Shown piece after piece: positions 1 through 4,967 of a stretch of DNA of 5,701 bases; within the stretch, counting starts at the first letter, position 1; each line of letters opens with the position of its first letter. Under the pieces are notes generated by a model. It worked only from the letters and a program-made list of their open reading frames with translations, ran no database searches and was not told where the DNA came from. The stretch is from Clostridiales bacterium (GTDB taxonomy: Bacteria > Bacillota > Clostridia > Oscillospirales > Acutalibacteraceae), in NCBI GenBank assembly GCA_019417145.1, contig DXVY01000119.1, positions 1-5,701 of the forward strand, written 5' to 3'. The translations under genes and the position numbers were made by a program.

Positions 1-663
1 TTGGAGTTCTGGGCCAAGCATTACGAGACCCAGTTCAATACCCTGCGGGTAGAGCTGACGGGTTACGATGGAGAAGAGACGACCTACTTTGCTATTCCCT
101 ATAACGGAAAGTGGACAAAATACGCGGTGGAGTGCGAGGTAAAGGACGGCGCTTTGACCTTTGGCTTCTACGGCGATTCGCCCAGCGGCTCTTCCCTGCA
201 ACTGGACGAGGTTCACCTCTTTAAGGTGGAGGAAACCGCCATCGAGAAGGCCGACCTGCAACGTCTGGCCGATACGGCCGCCGGCCTGAATGAGACGGAC
301 TATACCACCGAGAGCTGGCAGATTCTGCGCTTGCATAAGGACAACGCCGACGCGGTGCTGGCGCAGTCCAATCCTTCGGCGGAGATATTGTCCGAGGCCC
401 TCTGGCGGCTGCAGTACGCGTTGACCCATCTGGAGGCGGGCAGCGTGACTCCTCCCGACCCGGTCGTTACGCCCGGCGACCTGGATAAGGATGGAGAGGT
501 GACCATCGCGGATGTGATGGAAGCCTGCAAGGTCATGGCCAGGGAGTCGGCTGGTACCGATCCTACCGATGACGAGATTGCGCGCGGCGACCTGGACGGC
601 GACGGGGAGATCACCATCGCCGATGTGATGGAAATCTGCAAGATCTTAGCCCGTCAGGGATAG
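1..663 (+). CDS. C-terminal part of a secreted dockerin protein with carbohydrate-binding-like and FIVAR-like segments (5' truncated)
   Basis: The frame is open at base 1. The TTG there has no visible ribosome binding site and there is no signal peptide, so this is the last 220 residues of a longer protein. Residues about 1-78 read as the end of a beta-sandwich module: alternating beta strands, a GFYGDSPSGSS turn and a closing LDEVHLFKV strand, a pattern common in carbohydrate-binding modules attached to glycoside hydrolases. Residues about 80-145 resemble the helical FIVAR domain (YTTESWQILR, then a final LWRLQYALTHLE helix). A proline-rich linker (150-157) leads to a type I dockerin at 159-220. 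Its two calcium loops start GDLDKDG and GDLDGDG, with ligands D160/D162/D164/D171 and D197/D199/D201/D208. By family knowledge, a dockerin anchors an extracellular enzyme to a cohesin scaffold. The catalytic domain, if there is one, lies upstream, so the activity is unknown; a glycoside hydrolase is a guess from the architecture. The dockerin call is firm, the other domains moderate. Confidence 0.85.
   Translation: MEFWAKHYETQFNTLRVELTGYDGEETTYFAIPYNGKWTKYAVECEVKDGALTFGFYGDSPSGSSLQLDEVHLFKVEETAIEKADLQRLADTAAGLNETDYTTESWQILRLHKDNADAVLAQSNPSAEILSEALWRLQYALTHLEAGSVTPPDPVVTPGDLDKDGEVTIADVMEACKVMARESAGTDPTDDEIARGDLDGDGEITIADVMEICKILARQG
475..660 (+). repeat. Dockerin-coding segment, copy 1 (paired with 2028-2213)
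   Basis: This 186-base segment encodes 62 residues and aligns without gaps to the end of the esterase gene. By hand count the copies differ at 26 of 186 bases but at only 4 of 62 residues; 21 of the 26 changes are silent. This points to an old duplication, or shared ancestry, held by selection on the protein. Confidence 0.9.
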
Positions 664-675
664 AATAGGATCATC

Positions 676-706
676 GGCGCCCCGGAGATTTCCGGGGCGC
701 CTTTCT
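676..706 (+). terminator. Intrinsic terminator of the first dockerin gene
   Basis: A perfect 11-bp GC-rich stem (676-686 with 691-701) closes a 4-base GATT loop and is followed by TTTCT. It starts 12 bases after the stop codon at 661-663, so it ends the first dockerin transcript and separates it from the esterase gene. Confidence 0.88.
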
Positions 707-767
707 GTCTGGCGGGCCAATCCCCCATTGAAAAAAGGAGCGGCAAAAGGCTGCCTGGCGCTGCGCA

Positions 768-799
768 GAACGAGGCGAAAGGAAATGTTCCGCCTGTTC
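768..799. other. Imperfect inverted repeat upstream of the esterase promoter
   Basis: GAAC-g-AGGCG (768-777) pairs with CGCCTGTTC (791-799): nine pairs and one bulged G. A GAA/TTC match (782-784 with 788-790) inside the loop could lengthen the stem. No T-run follows, so it is not a simple terminator. It lies about 30 bp upstream of the predicted -35 box and could be an operator, or could be chance. Confidence 0.35.
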
Positions 800-828
800 A
801 CAGATTATGTCTTCTAAAACCAGTTTTT

Positions 829-858
829 TTGCTAGGAATTTTATTGCCAATCTATTAT
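829..858 (+). promoter_or_regulatory. Predicted sigma-A-type promoter of the esterase gene
   Basis: TTGCTA (829-834; 4 of 6 matches to TTGACA) and TATTAT (853-858; 5 of 6 to TATAAT) are 18 bp apart. A run of seven T (824-830) overlaps the -35 box. The start of transcription would fall near 865, giving a leader of about 60 nt before the ATG at 927. The overlapping TATACT (856-861) is an alternative -10 box but has no -35 at a good distance. Confidence 0.55.
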
Positions 859-926
859 ACTAAGTGACATACATGATATTGTCGGCTCTGCTGGGGTCGC
901 AATACCTATTGAATGGAGGATGTAAA

Positions 927-2216
927 ATGCAGATGAAAAAATGGCTGGCCCTGCTGGTATCGATTCTTTTGTTTTGCGGCGCCTTGCCTGGCGTACAGGT
1001 GCAGGCCGCGGACATGCCCCTGGAGGTGCGAAACCGATTTACAAGGGAAGTCTTTACCGACCCCGACACCGGCCTGACCCTGCCGTACCGCATGTATGTC
1101 CCGGAACGGATGAACGCGGAAAGAAAGTATTCCTTTCTTCTTTTCCTGCACGGCGCAGGGGAACGGGGGAGCGATAACGAGCGGCATATCACGGTAAACA
1201 GCAATATTCTCACCCGTATTGTCAACGATACCGATCCTGATCACGCCTGCATTATTTTGGCGCCTCAGTGCCCCTCCGACCGGCAGTGGGTGGATACTCC
1301 GTGGGGAAACGGCTCCTATTCGGTGGACGCCGTGCCCCAGAGCCAGCAGATGTCCGCCGTGATGAAGATCGTGGAACAGGTGACCGAGGAATACAAGGTG
1401 GATCCTGACCGCATGTATATCACCGGCATATCCATGGGCGGCTACGGCACCTGGGATACCATCATCCGTTATCCGGATACCTTTGCGGCCGCCATTCCGG
1501 TCTGCGGCGCGGGGGACCCGACCAAGGCGTCGCTTATCAAGGATATCCCCATCCGTACCTACCACAGCAGCGACGACGGAACGGTGCCGGTGCGTGGCAC
1601 ACGGGAGATGGTTGCGGCTCTTGAAGAGGTTGGCGGTAAGGTGCAGTATACGGAATACACCAATGCGGGGCACGGCGCCTGGGAACCGGCGTATAACGAC
1701 GCGGATTTGGTGGATTGGCTGTTCGAGCAGCGGCAGGCGCCCTCCATCCAATCGGTGGATCAGCCGGAGGGCGTGAACGTCCTGATGGGGACGGAATTTG
1801 AGGAACTGCCCCTGCCGGAGACCGTGAAGGTCACCCTTTCAAACGGACGGCGGGTGGACGCGGCCGTGACCTGGGCGTCGACCTCGGCCGACGGCGTGCC
1901 TTACGACGGTTATACCAAGGGCGGCTATACCCTGACCGGCGCCTTGGCGGTAGAAGGAGCGGTTAACCCCGACGGATTGACGGCGGAAATTCATGTCGAG
2001 GTTCTGGAAGCGCCCGCGATTATTCCCGGCGACCTGGACGACGACGGGGAGGTGACCATCGCGGATGTGATGGAAGCTTGCAAGGTCATGGCCCGGGAGT
2101 CGGCAGGGACCGATCCCGCCGATGACGAAATAGAGCGCGGCGATCTGGATAGCGATGGGGAAATCACCATCGCGGACGTGATGGAAATCTGTAAAATCCT
2201 GGCCCGCCAGGGATGA
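927..2216 (+). CDS. Secreted alpha/beta-hydrolase serine esterase with Ig-like domain and C-terminal dockerin
   Basis: A complete 429-residue extracellular protein. The ATG at 927 is chosen because GGAGGA (915-920) lies 6 bases upstream and a signal peptide starts there: MQMKK, a hydrophobic core about 6-20, and likely cleavage after VQA or QAA near 27-28. The frame is open back to a GTG at 864, but that start would bury the signal peptide. Residues about 32-270 are an alpha/beta hydrolase of the predicted-peptidase/PHB-depolymerase-like esterase group (COG4099 type). The oxyanion-region motif is HGAGERG (75-81), the nucleophile S169 is in GISMGG, D217 is in HSSDDGTVP and H249 is in AGHGAW, so the triad is intact. 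Residues about 273-360 resemble a bacterial Ig-like group 4 domain. A type I dockerin fills 368-429, with loops GDLDDDG and GDLDSDG (D369/371/373/380 and D406/408/410/417). Esters on plant or host polysaccharides are the likely substrate, by inference from the dockerin. The gene is monocistronic, between its own promoter and terminator. Confidence 0.93.
   Translation: MQMKKWLALLVSILLFCGALPGVQVQAADMPLEVRNRFTREVFTDPDTGLTLPYRMYVPERMNAERKYSFLLFLHGAGERGSDNERHITVNSNILTRIVNDTDPDHACIILAPQCPSDRQWVDTPWGNGSYSVDAVPQSQQMSAVMKIVEQVTEEYKVDPDRMYITGISMGGYGTWDTIIRYPDTFAAAIPVCGAGDPTKASLIKDIPIRTYHSSDDGTVPVRGTREMVAALEEVGGKVQYTEYTNAGHGAWEPAYNDADLVDWLFEQRQAPSIQSVDQPEGVNVLMGTEFEELPLPETVKVTLSNGRRVDAAVTWASTSADGVPYDGYTKGGYTLTGALAVEGAVNPDGLTAEIHVEVLEAPAIIPGDLDDDGEVTIADVMEACKVMARESAGTDPADDEIERGDLDSDGEITIADVMEICKILARQG
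2028..2213 (+). repeat. Dockerin-coding segment, copy 2 (paired with 475-660)
   Basis: This is the second copy of the 62-codon dockerin, at the 3' end of the esterase gene. The protein differences from copy 1 are K to D, T to A, A to E and G to S, all outside the calcium ligands. The longest identical stretch covers the first calcium loop and the start of its helix. Confidence 0.9.
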
Positions 2217-2256
2217 AATCGCCTGCCATAACTGCTATAAACAGATAGGGGAGCAG

Positions 2257-2291
2257 AGGCCGGCCGCCCTTCGTGGGACCGGCCTTTGTTT
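2257..2291 (+). terminator. Intrinsic terminator of the esterase gene
   Basis: AGGCCGG (2257-2263) pairs with CCGGCCT (2279-2285). An inner CCC/GGG pairing (2267-2269 with 2275-2277) lies across a small internal loop and caps the stem. TTTGTTT follows. It begins 40 bases after the stop codon. Confidence 0.8.
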
Positions 2292-2407
2292 GGCCCGGTG
2301 GATTTTATAGCCCGTGTGCATCCGGGGGACTGCATGGGTGCAGATATCCAGGCGCCTGTTTTCTTTTGTTTGCCTTTTATCATCGCCATTTGCGGGAGGA
2401 GGGGGAG

Positions 2408-2433
2408 CCGTAGGCCGAAGACGGCCGGTTTTC
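2408..2433 (+). terminator. Possible second terminator hairpin in the esterase-rpsJ spacer
   Basis: GGCCG (2413-2417) pairs with CGGCC (2422-2426) around an AAGA loop. A possible CC/GG extension crosses a bulge, and TTTT follows (2429-2432). The stem is short and the T-run brief. It could back up the terminator at 2257, insulating the ribosomal operon from readthrough. No gene is evident between 2292 and 2530. Confidence 0.35.
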
Positions 2434-2530
2434 CAGCAAAGCAATGTAAAAAATGCATAAAAAATATGGATAAAATGCAGCGTGCGACGGCTCATGCGTA
2501 GAAAATGGTGAGAGATCCCGCTTTCCTCGC

Positions 2531-2577
2531 ATTTTTTTGAAAAAAAACTTGTTTTTCCAAGGGCTCCATGCTATTAT
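2531..2577 (+). promoter_or_regulatory. S10 operon promoter with UP-like element
   Basis: The -35 box TTGTTT (2549-2554) and -10 box TATTAT (2572-2577) are exactly 17 bp apart. Directly upstream, 2531-2548 is T7, G, A8, C after an initial A, matching the A/T-rich form of UP elements that bind the RNA polymerase alpha C-terminal domain. Such elements are typical of strong rRNA and ribosomal protein promoters. The transcript would start near 2584. This is the best promoter in the spacer, and its position suits the rpsJ operon. Confidence 0.65.
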
Positions 2578-2696
2578 AGATAGGCGCGACAAGCGCAGAT
2601 ATGCGTTGATGCGGGAGGTGGCCGGCCGCTGAGCCGGGGAATTTCCGCGGAGTATGTCCGATTTATAAACCGGGCGACAAAAACTAAGCGTACACG

Positions 2697-2732
2697 CCAT
2701 TTGCAGAGGCCATTAAGGCTTATGCAAAATGG
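2697..2732 (+). promoter_or_regulatory. Extended hairpin in the rpsJ leader
   Basis: The outer stem pairs CCATTTGCA (2697-2705) with TGCAAAATGG (2723-2732), nine pairs with one bulged A. After a G/A mismatch, an inner stem pairs AGGCC (2707-2711) with GGCTT (2717-2721) around an ATTAA loop. Fourteen pairs, including one G-U, make this the longest helix in the leader. Its function is unknown. Confidence 0.45.
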
Positions 2733-2808
2733 AAGCGGGCATCCCTTTCCCTTGGACGGGCTGGGGAGTGGCCGGCAAGCGTGTGTGCAACGGCGCTTTG
2801 AGCCGAAC

Positions 2809-2845
2809 CCGGATATGCCAGGCAATGTGGCTTATCCGGTTTTAT
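2809..2845 (+). terminator. Candidate attenuator hairpin in the rpsJ leader
   Basis: CCGGATA (2809-2815) pairs with TATCCGG (2833-2839). After a T/T mismatch, GCCA (2817-2820) pairs with TGGC (2828-2831) around a 7-base loop. TTTTAT follows at once (2840-2845), giving the form of an intrinsic terminator about 80 bases before rpsJ. CCCGG at 2808-2812 could instead pair with CCGGG at 2852-2856, which would break this stem. The T-run is short, so it may be only a pause site or a structural stem. Confidence 0.45.
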
Positions 2846-2927
2846 AATGTTCCGGGATGAAACACCCGGCACAGTGTAAGGTTTTTAAGCGTTGCCCGCC
2901 AACAACTGAAGGAGGCGAACCCCAATC

Positions 2928-3239
2928 ATGGCAGTGAAGGAAAAAATCAGGATCAGACTGAAGGGTTACGACCACGCGCTGGTGGACCAGTCGGCGGAGA
3001 AGATCGTCGAGACGGCCAAGCGCACGGGCGCTCGGGTTTCCGGCCCCATCCCTCTTCCCACTGAGAAGGAAATCGTAACCATCCTGCGCGCTGTACACAA
3101 GTATAAGGACAGCCGGGAGCAGTTTGAAACCCGCACCCACAAACGGCTTATCGACATCCTCAGGCCTTCCAACAAGACGGTGGAAGCTCTGATGGGTCTT
3201 GAGCTCCCCGCCGGCGTGGAAATTGAGATTAAGCTCTAA
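2928..3239 (+). CDS. rpsJ: Small ribosomal subunit protein S10 (NusE)
   Basis: A 103-residue protein of the normal S10 length. Hallmarks are IRIRLKGYDH (7-16), VETAKRTGA (27-35), GPIPLPT (39-45) and the SREQFETRTHKRLIDI block (62-77). S10 sits in the head of the 30S subunit. As NusE it also pairs with NusB in antitermination and can contact NusG, through the face bearing the GPIPLPT loop. The ATG at 2928 follows AAGGAGG (2909-2915) with a rather long 12-base gap. CGCC (2897-2900) could pair with GGCG (2914-2917) and partly mask this ribosome binding site, but four pairs is weak support. It is the first gene of the S10 operon, 67 bp before rplC. Confidence 0.98.
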   Translation: MAVKEKIRIRLKGYDHALVDQSAEKIVETAKRTGARVSGPIPLPTEKEIVTILRAVHKYKDSREQFETRTHKRLIDILRPSNKTVEALMGLELPAGVEIEIKL

Positions 3240-3264
3240 TCTCCATCCGTGCCAGCGTGGTCAA

Positions 3265-3282
3265 GTTGGCCGCAAGGTCAAC
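3265..3282 (+). promoter_or_regulatory. GCAA-tetraloop hairpin between rpsJ and rplC
   Basis: GTTGGCC (3265-3271) pairs with GGTCAAC (3276-3282), seven pairs with one G-U, capped by a GCAA tetraloop (3272-3275) of the stable GNRA class. It ends 11 bases before the AGGAGG of rplC (3294-3299). No T-run follows. It could affect RNA stability, processing or L3 translation. Confidence 0.5.
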
Positions 3283-3306
3283 CAATAACCAAAAGGAGGA
3301 TACACA

Positions 3307-3939
3307 ATGAAAAAAGGTTTGGTAGGCAAGAAGCTCGGCATGACCCAGCTTTTTGACCAGAACGGCAATGTCGTTCCCGTAACCGTGGTAGAGGTCGGCC
3401 CCTGTGTGGTCACCCAGAAGAAGACCATGGAGAAGGACGGCTACGAGGCGGTTCAGGTTGGCTTTGGCGACCTGAAGGCCACCAAGGTGAACAAGCCCAT
3501 GAAGGGCCACTTCGCCAAGGGCGACGTAGCGCCCAAGCGGGTGCTCCGGGAGTTCCGCCTGGAGGACTGCTCCGCCCTGAACGTGGGCGACATCCTGAAG
3601 GCCGACGTCTTCGCCGAGGGCGATCATATCGACGTGACCGGCCGGAGCAAAGGTAAGGGCTACGCCGGCGTGATCAAGCGCTGGAACTTCGCCCGCCTGA
3701 AGATGAGCCACGGCACCGGCCCGGTAGCCCGCCACGGCGGCTCCATGGGCGCCTGCTCCTCTCCCTCGAGGGTTTGGAAGGGCAAGAAGATGGCCGGCCA
3801 TCTGGGCGCCGAGCGCGTAACCGTCCAGAACCTGGACGTAGTCAAGGTTGACGCTGAGAACAACATTATCGCAGTCAAGGGCGCCATTCCCGGCCCCAAG
3901 GGCGGTATCGTCGTAATCGCCGACAGCGTGAAAGCCTAA
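3307..3939 (+). CDS. rplC: Large ribosomal subunit protein L3
   Basis: A 210-residue protein of the usual bacterial L3 length. It opens with the typical MKKGLVGKKLGMTQLF. It carries the conserved core SKGKGYAGVIKRWNF (114-128), SHGTGPVARHGGSMGAC (134-150) and RVWKGKKMAGHLGAERVTVQNL (155-176), whose extension reaches towards the peptidyl transferase centre. GSMGACSSPSRV is the form seen in many Clostridia, without the GQN of E. coli that carries the methylated glutamine. L3 is an early assembly protein of the 50S subunit. The ATG at 3307 has AGGAGG (3294-3299) 7 bases upstream. The rplD start is 17 bp downstream of the stop, so the two are co-transcribed. Confidence 0.98.
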   Translation: MKKGLVGKKLGMTQLFDQNGNVVPVTVVEVGPCVVTQKKTMEKDGYEAVQVGFGDLKATKVNKPMKGHFAKGDVAPKRVLREFRLEDCSALNVGDILKADVFAEGDHIDVTGRSKGKGYAGVIKRWNFARLKMSHGTGPVARHGGSMGACSSPSRVWKGKKMAGHLGAERVTVQNLDVVKVDAENNIIAVKGAIPGPKGGIVVIADSVKA

Positions 3940-3956
3940 GGGAAGGAGTGTAAGAT

Positions 3957-4580
3957 ATGCCTAACGTAGCAGTTCTCGATATGGCCGGCAACAATGTGGG
4001 CGAAATCGCCCTGTCCGACGCCGTATTCGGTATCGAGCCCAACGCGGCCGTCATGCACATGGCCGTTGTGAACTACCTGGCGAACCAGCGGCTGGGCACC
4101 CAGTCCACCCTGACCCGTTCGGAAGTCTCCGGCGGCGGCAAGAAGCCCTGGCGTCAGAAGGGGACCGGCCATGCCCGGCAGGGTTCCACCCGCGCGCCCC
4201 AGTGGCGGCACGGCGGCATCGCCCTGGGCCCCAAGCCCCGTGATTACAGCTATACCCTGAATAAGAAGGTCCGCCGCCTGGCCCTCAAGTCGGCTCTGTC
4301 CGACAAGGTTCTGGACGGCTCCCTCATCGTCCTGGACGAACTGAAGGTCGACAGCTACAAGACCAAGGTAGTGGCCGACATGCTGGCCGCCGTAAAGGCC
4401 GGCAAGAAGACCCTGATGATTCTGGCTGACAACAACCAGATGGCCGTCAAGTCGGCCGCCAACATCAAGGGCGTCAAGACCGCCCAGGTCAACACCATCA
4501 GCACCTACGACATCATCAACGCCGACAGCCTGGTGGTCGTAAAGGATGCTGTCGCCAAACTCGAGGAGGTGTACGCTTAA
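3957..4580 (+). CDS. rplD: Large ribosomal subunit protein L4
   Basis: A 207-residue protein of normal L4 length. The internal extended loop that reaches into the peptide exit tunnel is well conserved: RLGTQSTLTRSEVSGGG (45-61), KPWRQKGTGHARQGS (63-77) and RAPQWRHGGIALGPKPRDY (79-97). Changes in this loop are known to alter macrolide response in other bacteria; nothing here looks deviant. The C-terminal half has the expected LIVLDEL and ADMLAAV segments. GGAAGGAG (3941-3948) lies 8 bases before the ATG. In E. coli, L4 represses its own operon through the leader, and whether that holds here is unknown. The stop codon abuts the rplW start with no gap, indicating translational coupling. Confidence 0.98.
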   Translation: MPNVAVLDMAGNNVGEIALSDAVFGIEPNAAVMHMAVVNYLANQRLGTQSTLTRSEVSGGGKKPWRQKGTGHARQGSTRAPQWRHGGIALGPKPRDYSYTLNKKVRRLALKSALSDKVLDGSLIVLDELKVDSYKTKVVADMLAAVKAGKKTLMILADNNQMAVKSAANIKGVKTAQVNTISTYDIINADSLVVVKDAVAKLEEVYA

Positions 4581-4874
4581 ATGAAAGCCGCACAGGATAT
4601 CATCCTCAAGCCGGTCATCACCGAAAAGAGCATGACCGGGATTCCGGGGAAGAAATACACCTTCAAAGTCGCTACCGACGCCACCAAGGTGGACATCGCC
4701 CGGGCCGTTGAAGAGCTCTTCAAGGTCGAGGTCGCCAAGGTCAACACCATCAGCATGCGGGGCCAGATGCGGCGCATGGGCCGGTACGCCGGCTACACCG
4801 CCAGCTGGAAGAAGGCCATCGTCACCCTGAAGGCCGATTCCAAGCCCATCGAATTCTTCGAGGGTCTCATCTAA
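4581..4874 (+). CDS. rplW: Large ribosomal subunit protein L23
   Basis: A 97-residue protein, normal for L23. The family signature appears as ILKPVITEKS (8-17), KYTFKVATDATKVDI (25-39), VEVAKVNT (49-56) and the SWKKAIVTL strand (75-83). E15 aligns with E. coli Glu18, the residue at the exit-tunnel rim that docks trigger factor and the signal recognition particle. The ATG follows the rplD TAA directly. Its ribosome binding site GAGGAGGT (4563-4570) lies inside the end of rplD, 10 bases upstream, so translation of the two is very probably coupled. Confidence 0.97.
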   Translation: MKAAQDIILKPVITEKSMTGIPGKKYTFKVATDATKVDIARAVEELFKVEVAKVNTISMRGQMRRMGRYAGYTASWKKAIVTLKADSKPIEFFEGLI

Positions 4875-4887
4875 GCCCGTCTGACAA

Positions 4888-4936
4888 GGAAATGCAGCAT
4901 CATTTCCGGCAATGTATGGGAGGTATGAGGCCTCCC
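4888..4936 (+). promoter_or_regulatory. Tandem hairpins between rplW and rplB
   Basis: Hairpin 1 pairs GGAAATG (4888-4894) with CATTTCC (4901-4907) around a 6-base loop. Hairpin 2 pairs GGGAGG (4918-4923) with CCTCCC (4931-4936) around a 7-base loop. No T-run follows either, so termination is unlikely. They occupy most of the 93-bp gap and end 13 bases before the AGGAG that serves rplB. The GGGAGG arm resembles a ribosome binding site that the stem would hide. Confidence 0.5.
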
Positions 4937-4967
4937 GCTAAGCCAAAATAGGAGTGTGAAACCTGAA

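Larger units (their letters stand above)
2584..2927 (+). promoter_or_regulatory. Long structured 5' leader of the S10 operon
   Basis: If transcription starts near 2584, about 340 nt precede rpsJ. No convincing gene lies here. The segment can form hairpins at 2592-2607 (GATA loop), 2697-2732, 2809-2839 and 2852-2869. GTGGCCGGC occurs twice (2618-2626 and 2768-2776). In gammaproteobacteria the S10 leader mediates L4 autoregulation. No match to that leader is claimed here, and a regulatory role is inferred from length and structure only. Confidence 0.45.

Noticed and set aside
864..926. Upstream extension of the esterase frame to a GTG at 864
   Set aside because: No ribosome binding site precedes it, it overlaps the predicted transcript start, and it would add 21 residues before a clean signal peptide. 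The ATG at 927 has GGAGGA at 6 bases.
906..1751. 281-codon minus-strand frame opposite the esterase
   Set aside because: The sense strand shows signal peptide, catalytic motifs and a dockerin in one frame. The antisense translation is rich in His, Arg and Gly without recognisable motifs.
2286..2501. 71-codon plus-strand frame in the esterase-rpsJ spacer
   Set aside because: It starts with TTG inside the terminator tail, has no ribosome binding site, spans the possible second terminator, and its translation has no family-like features.
2609..2632. Seven-codon frame (MREVAGR) near the start of the leader
   Set aside because: Too short, and no ribosome binding site precedes it.
2843..2848. Perfect TATAAT in front of rpsJ as a proximal promoter
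   Set aside because: Hexamers at 16-19 bp upstream are poor -35 matches (for example AGGCAA) and there is no TG extension. It is kept only as an alternative to the 2549-2577 promoter.
4925..4951. Eight-codon frame (MRPPAKPK) before rplB ending on its ribosome binding site
   Set aside because: GGGAGG is only 1 base before this ATG, too close for efficient initiation, and it is buried in hairpin 2. It is not supported as a leader peptide.
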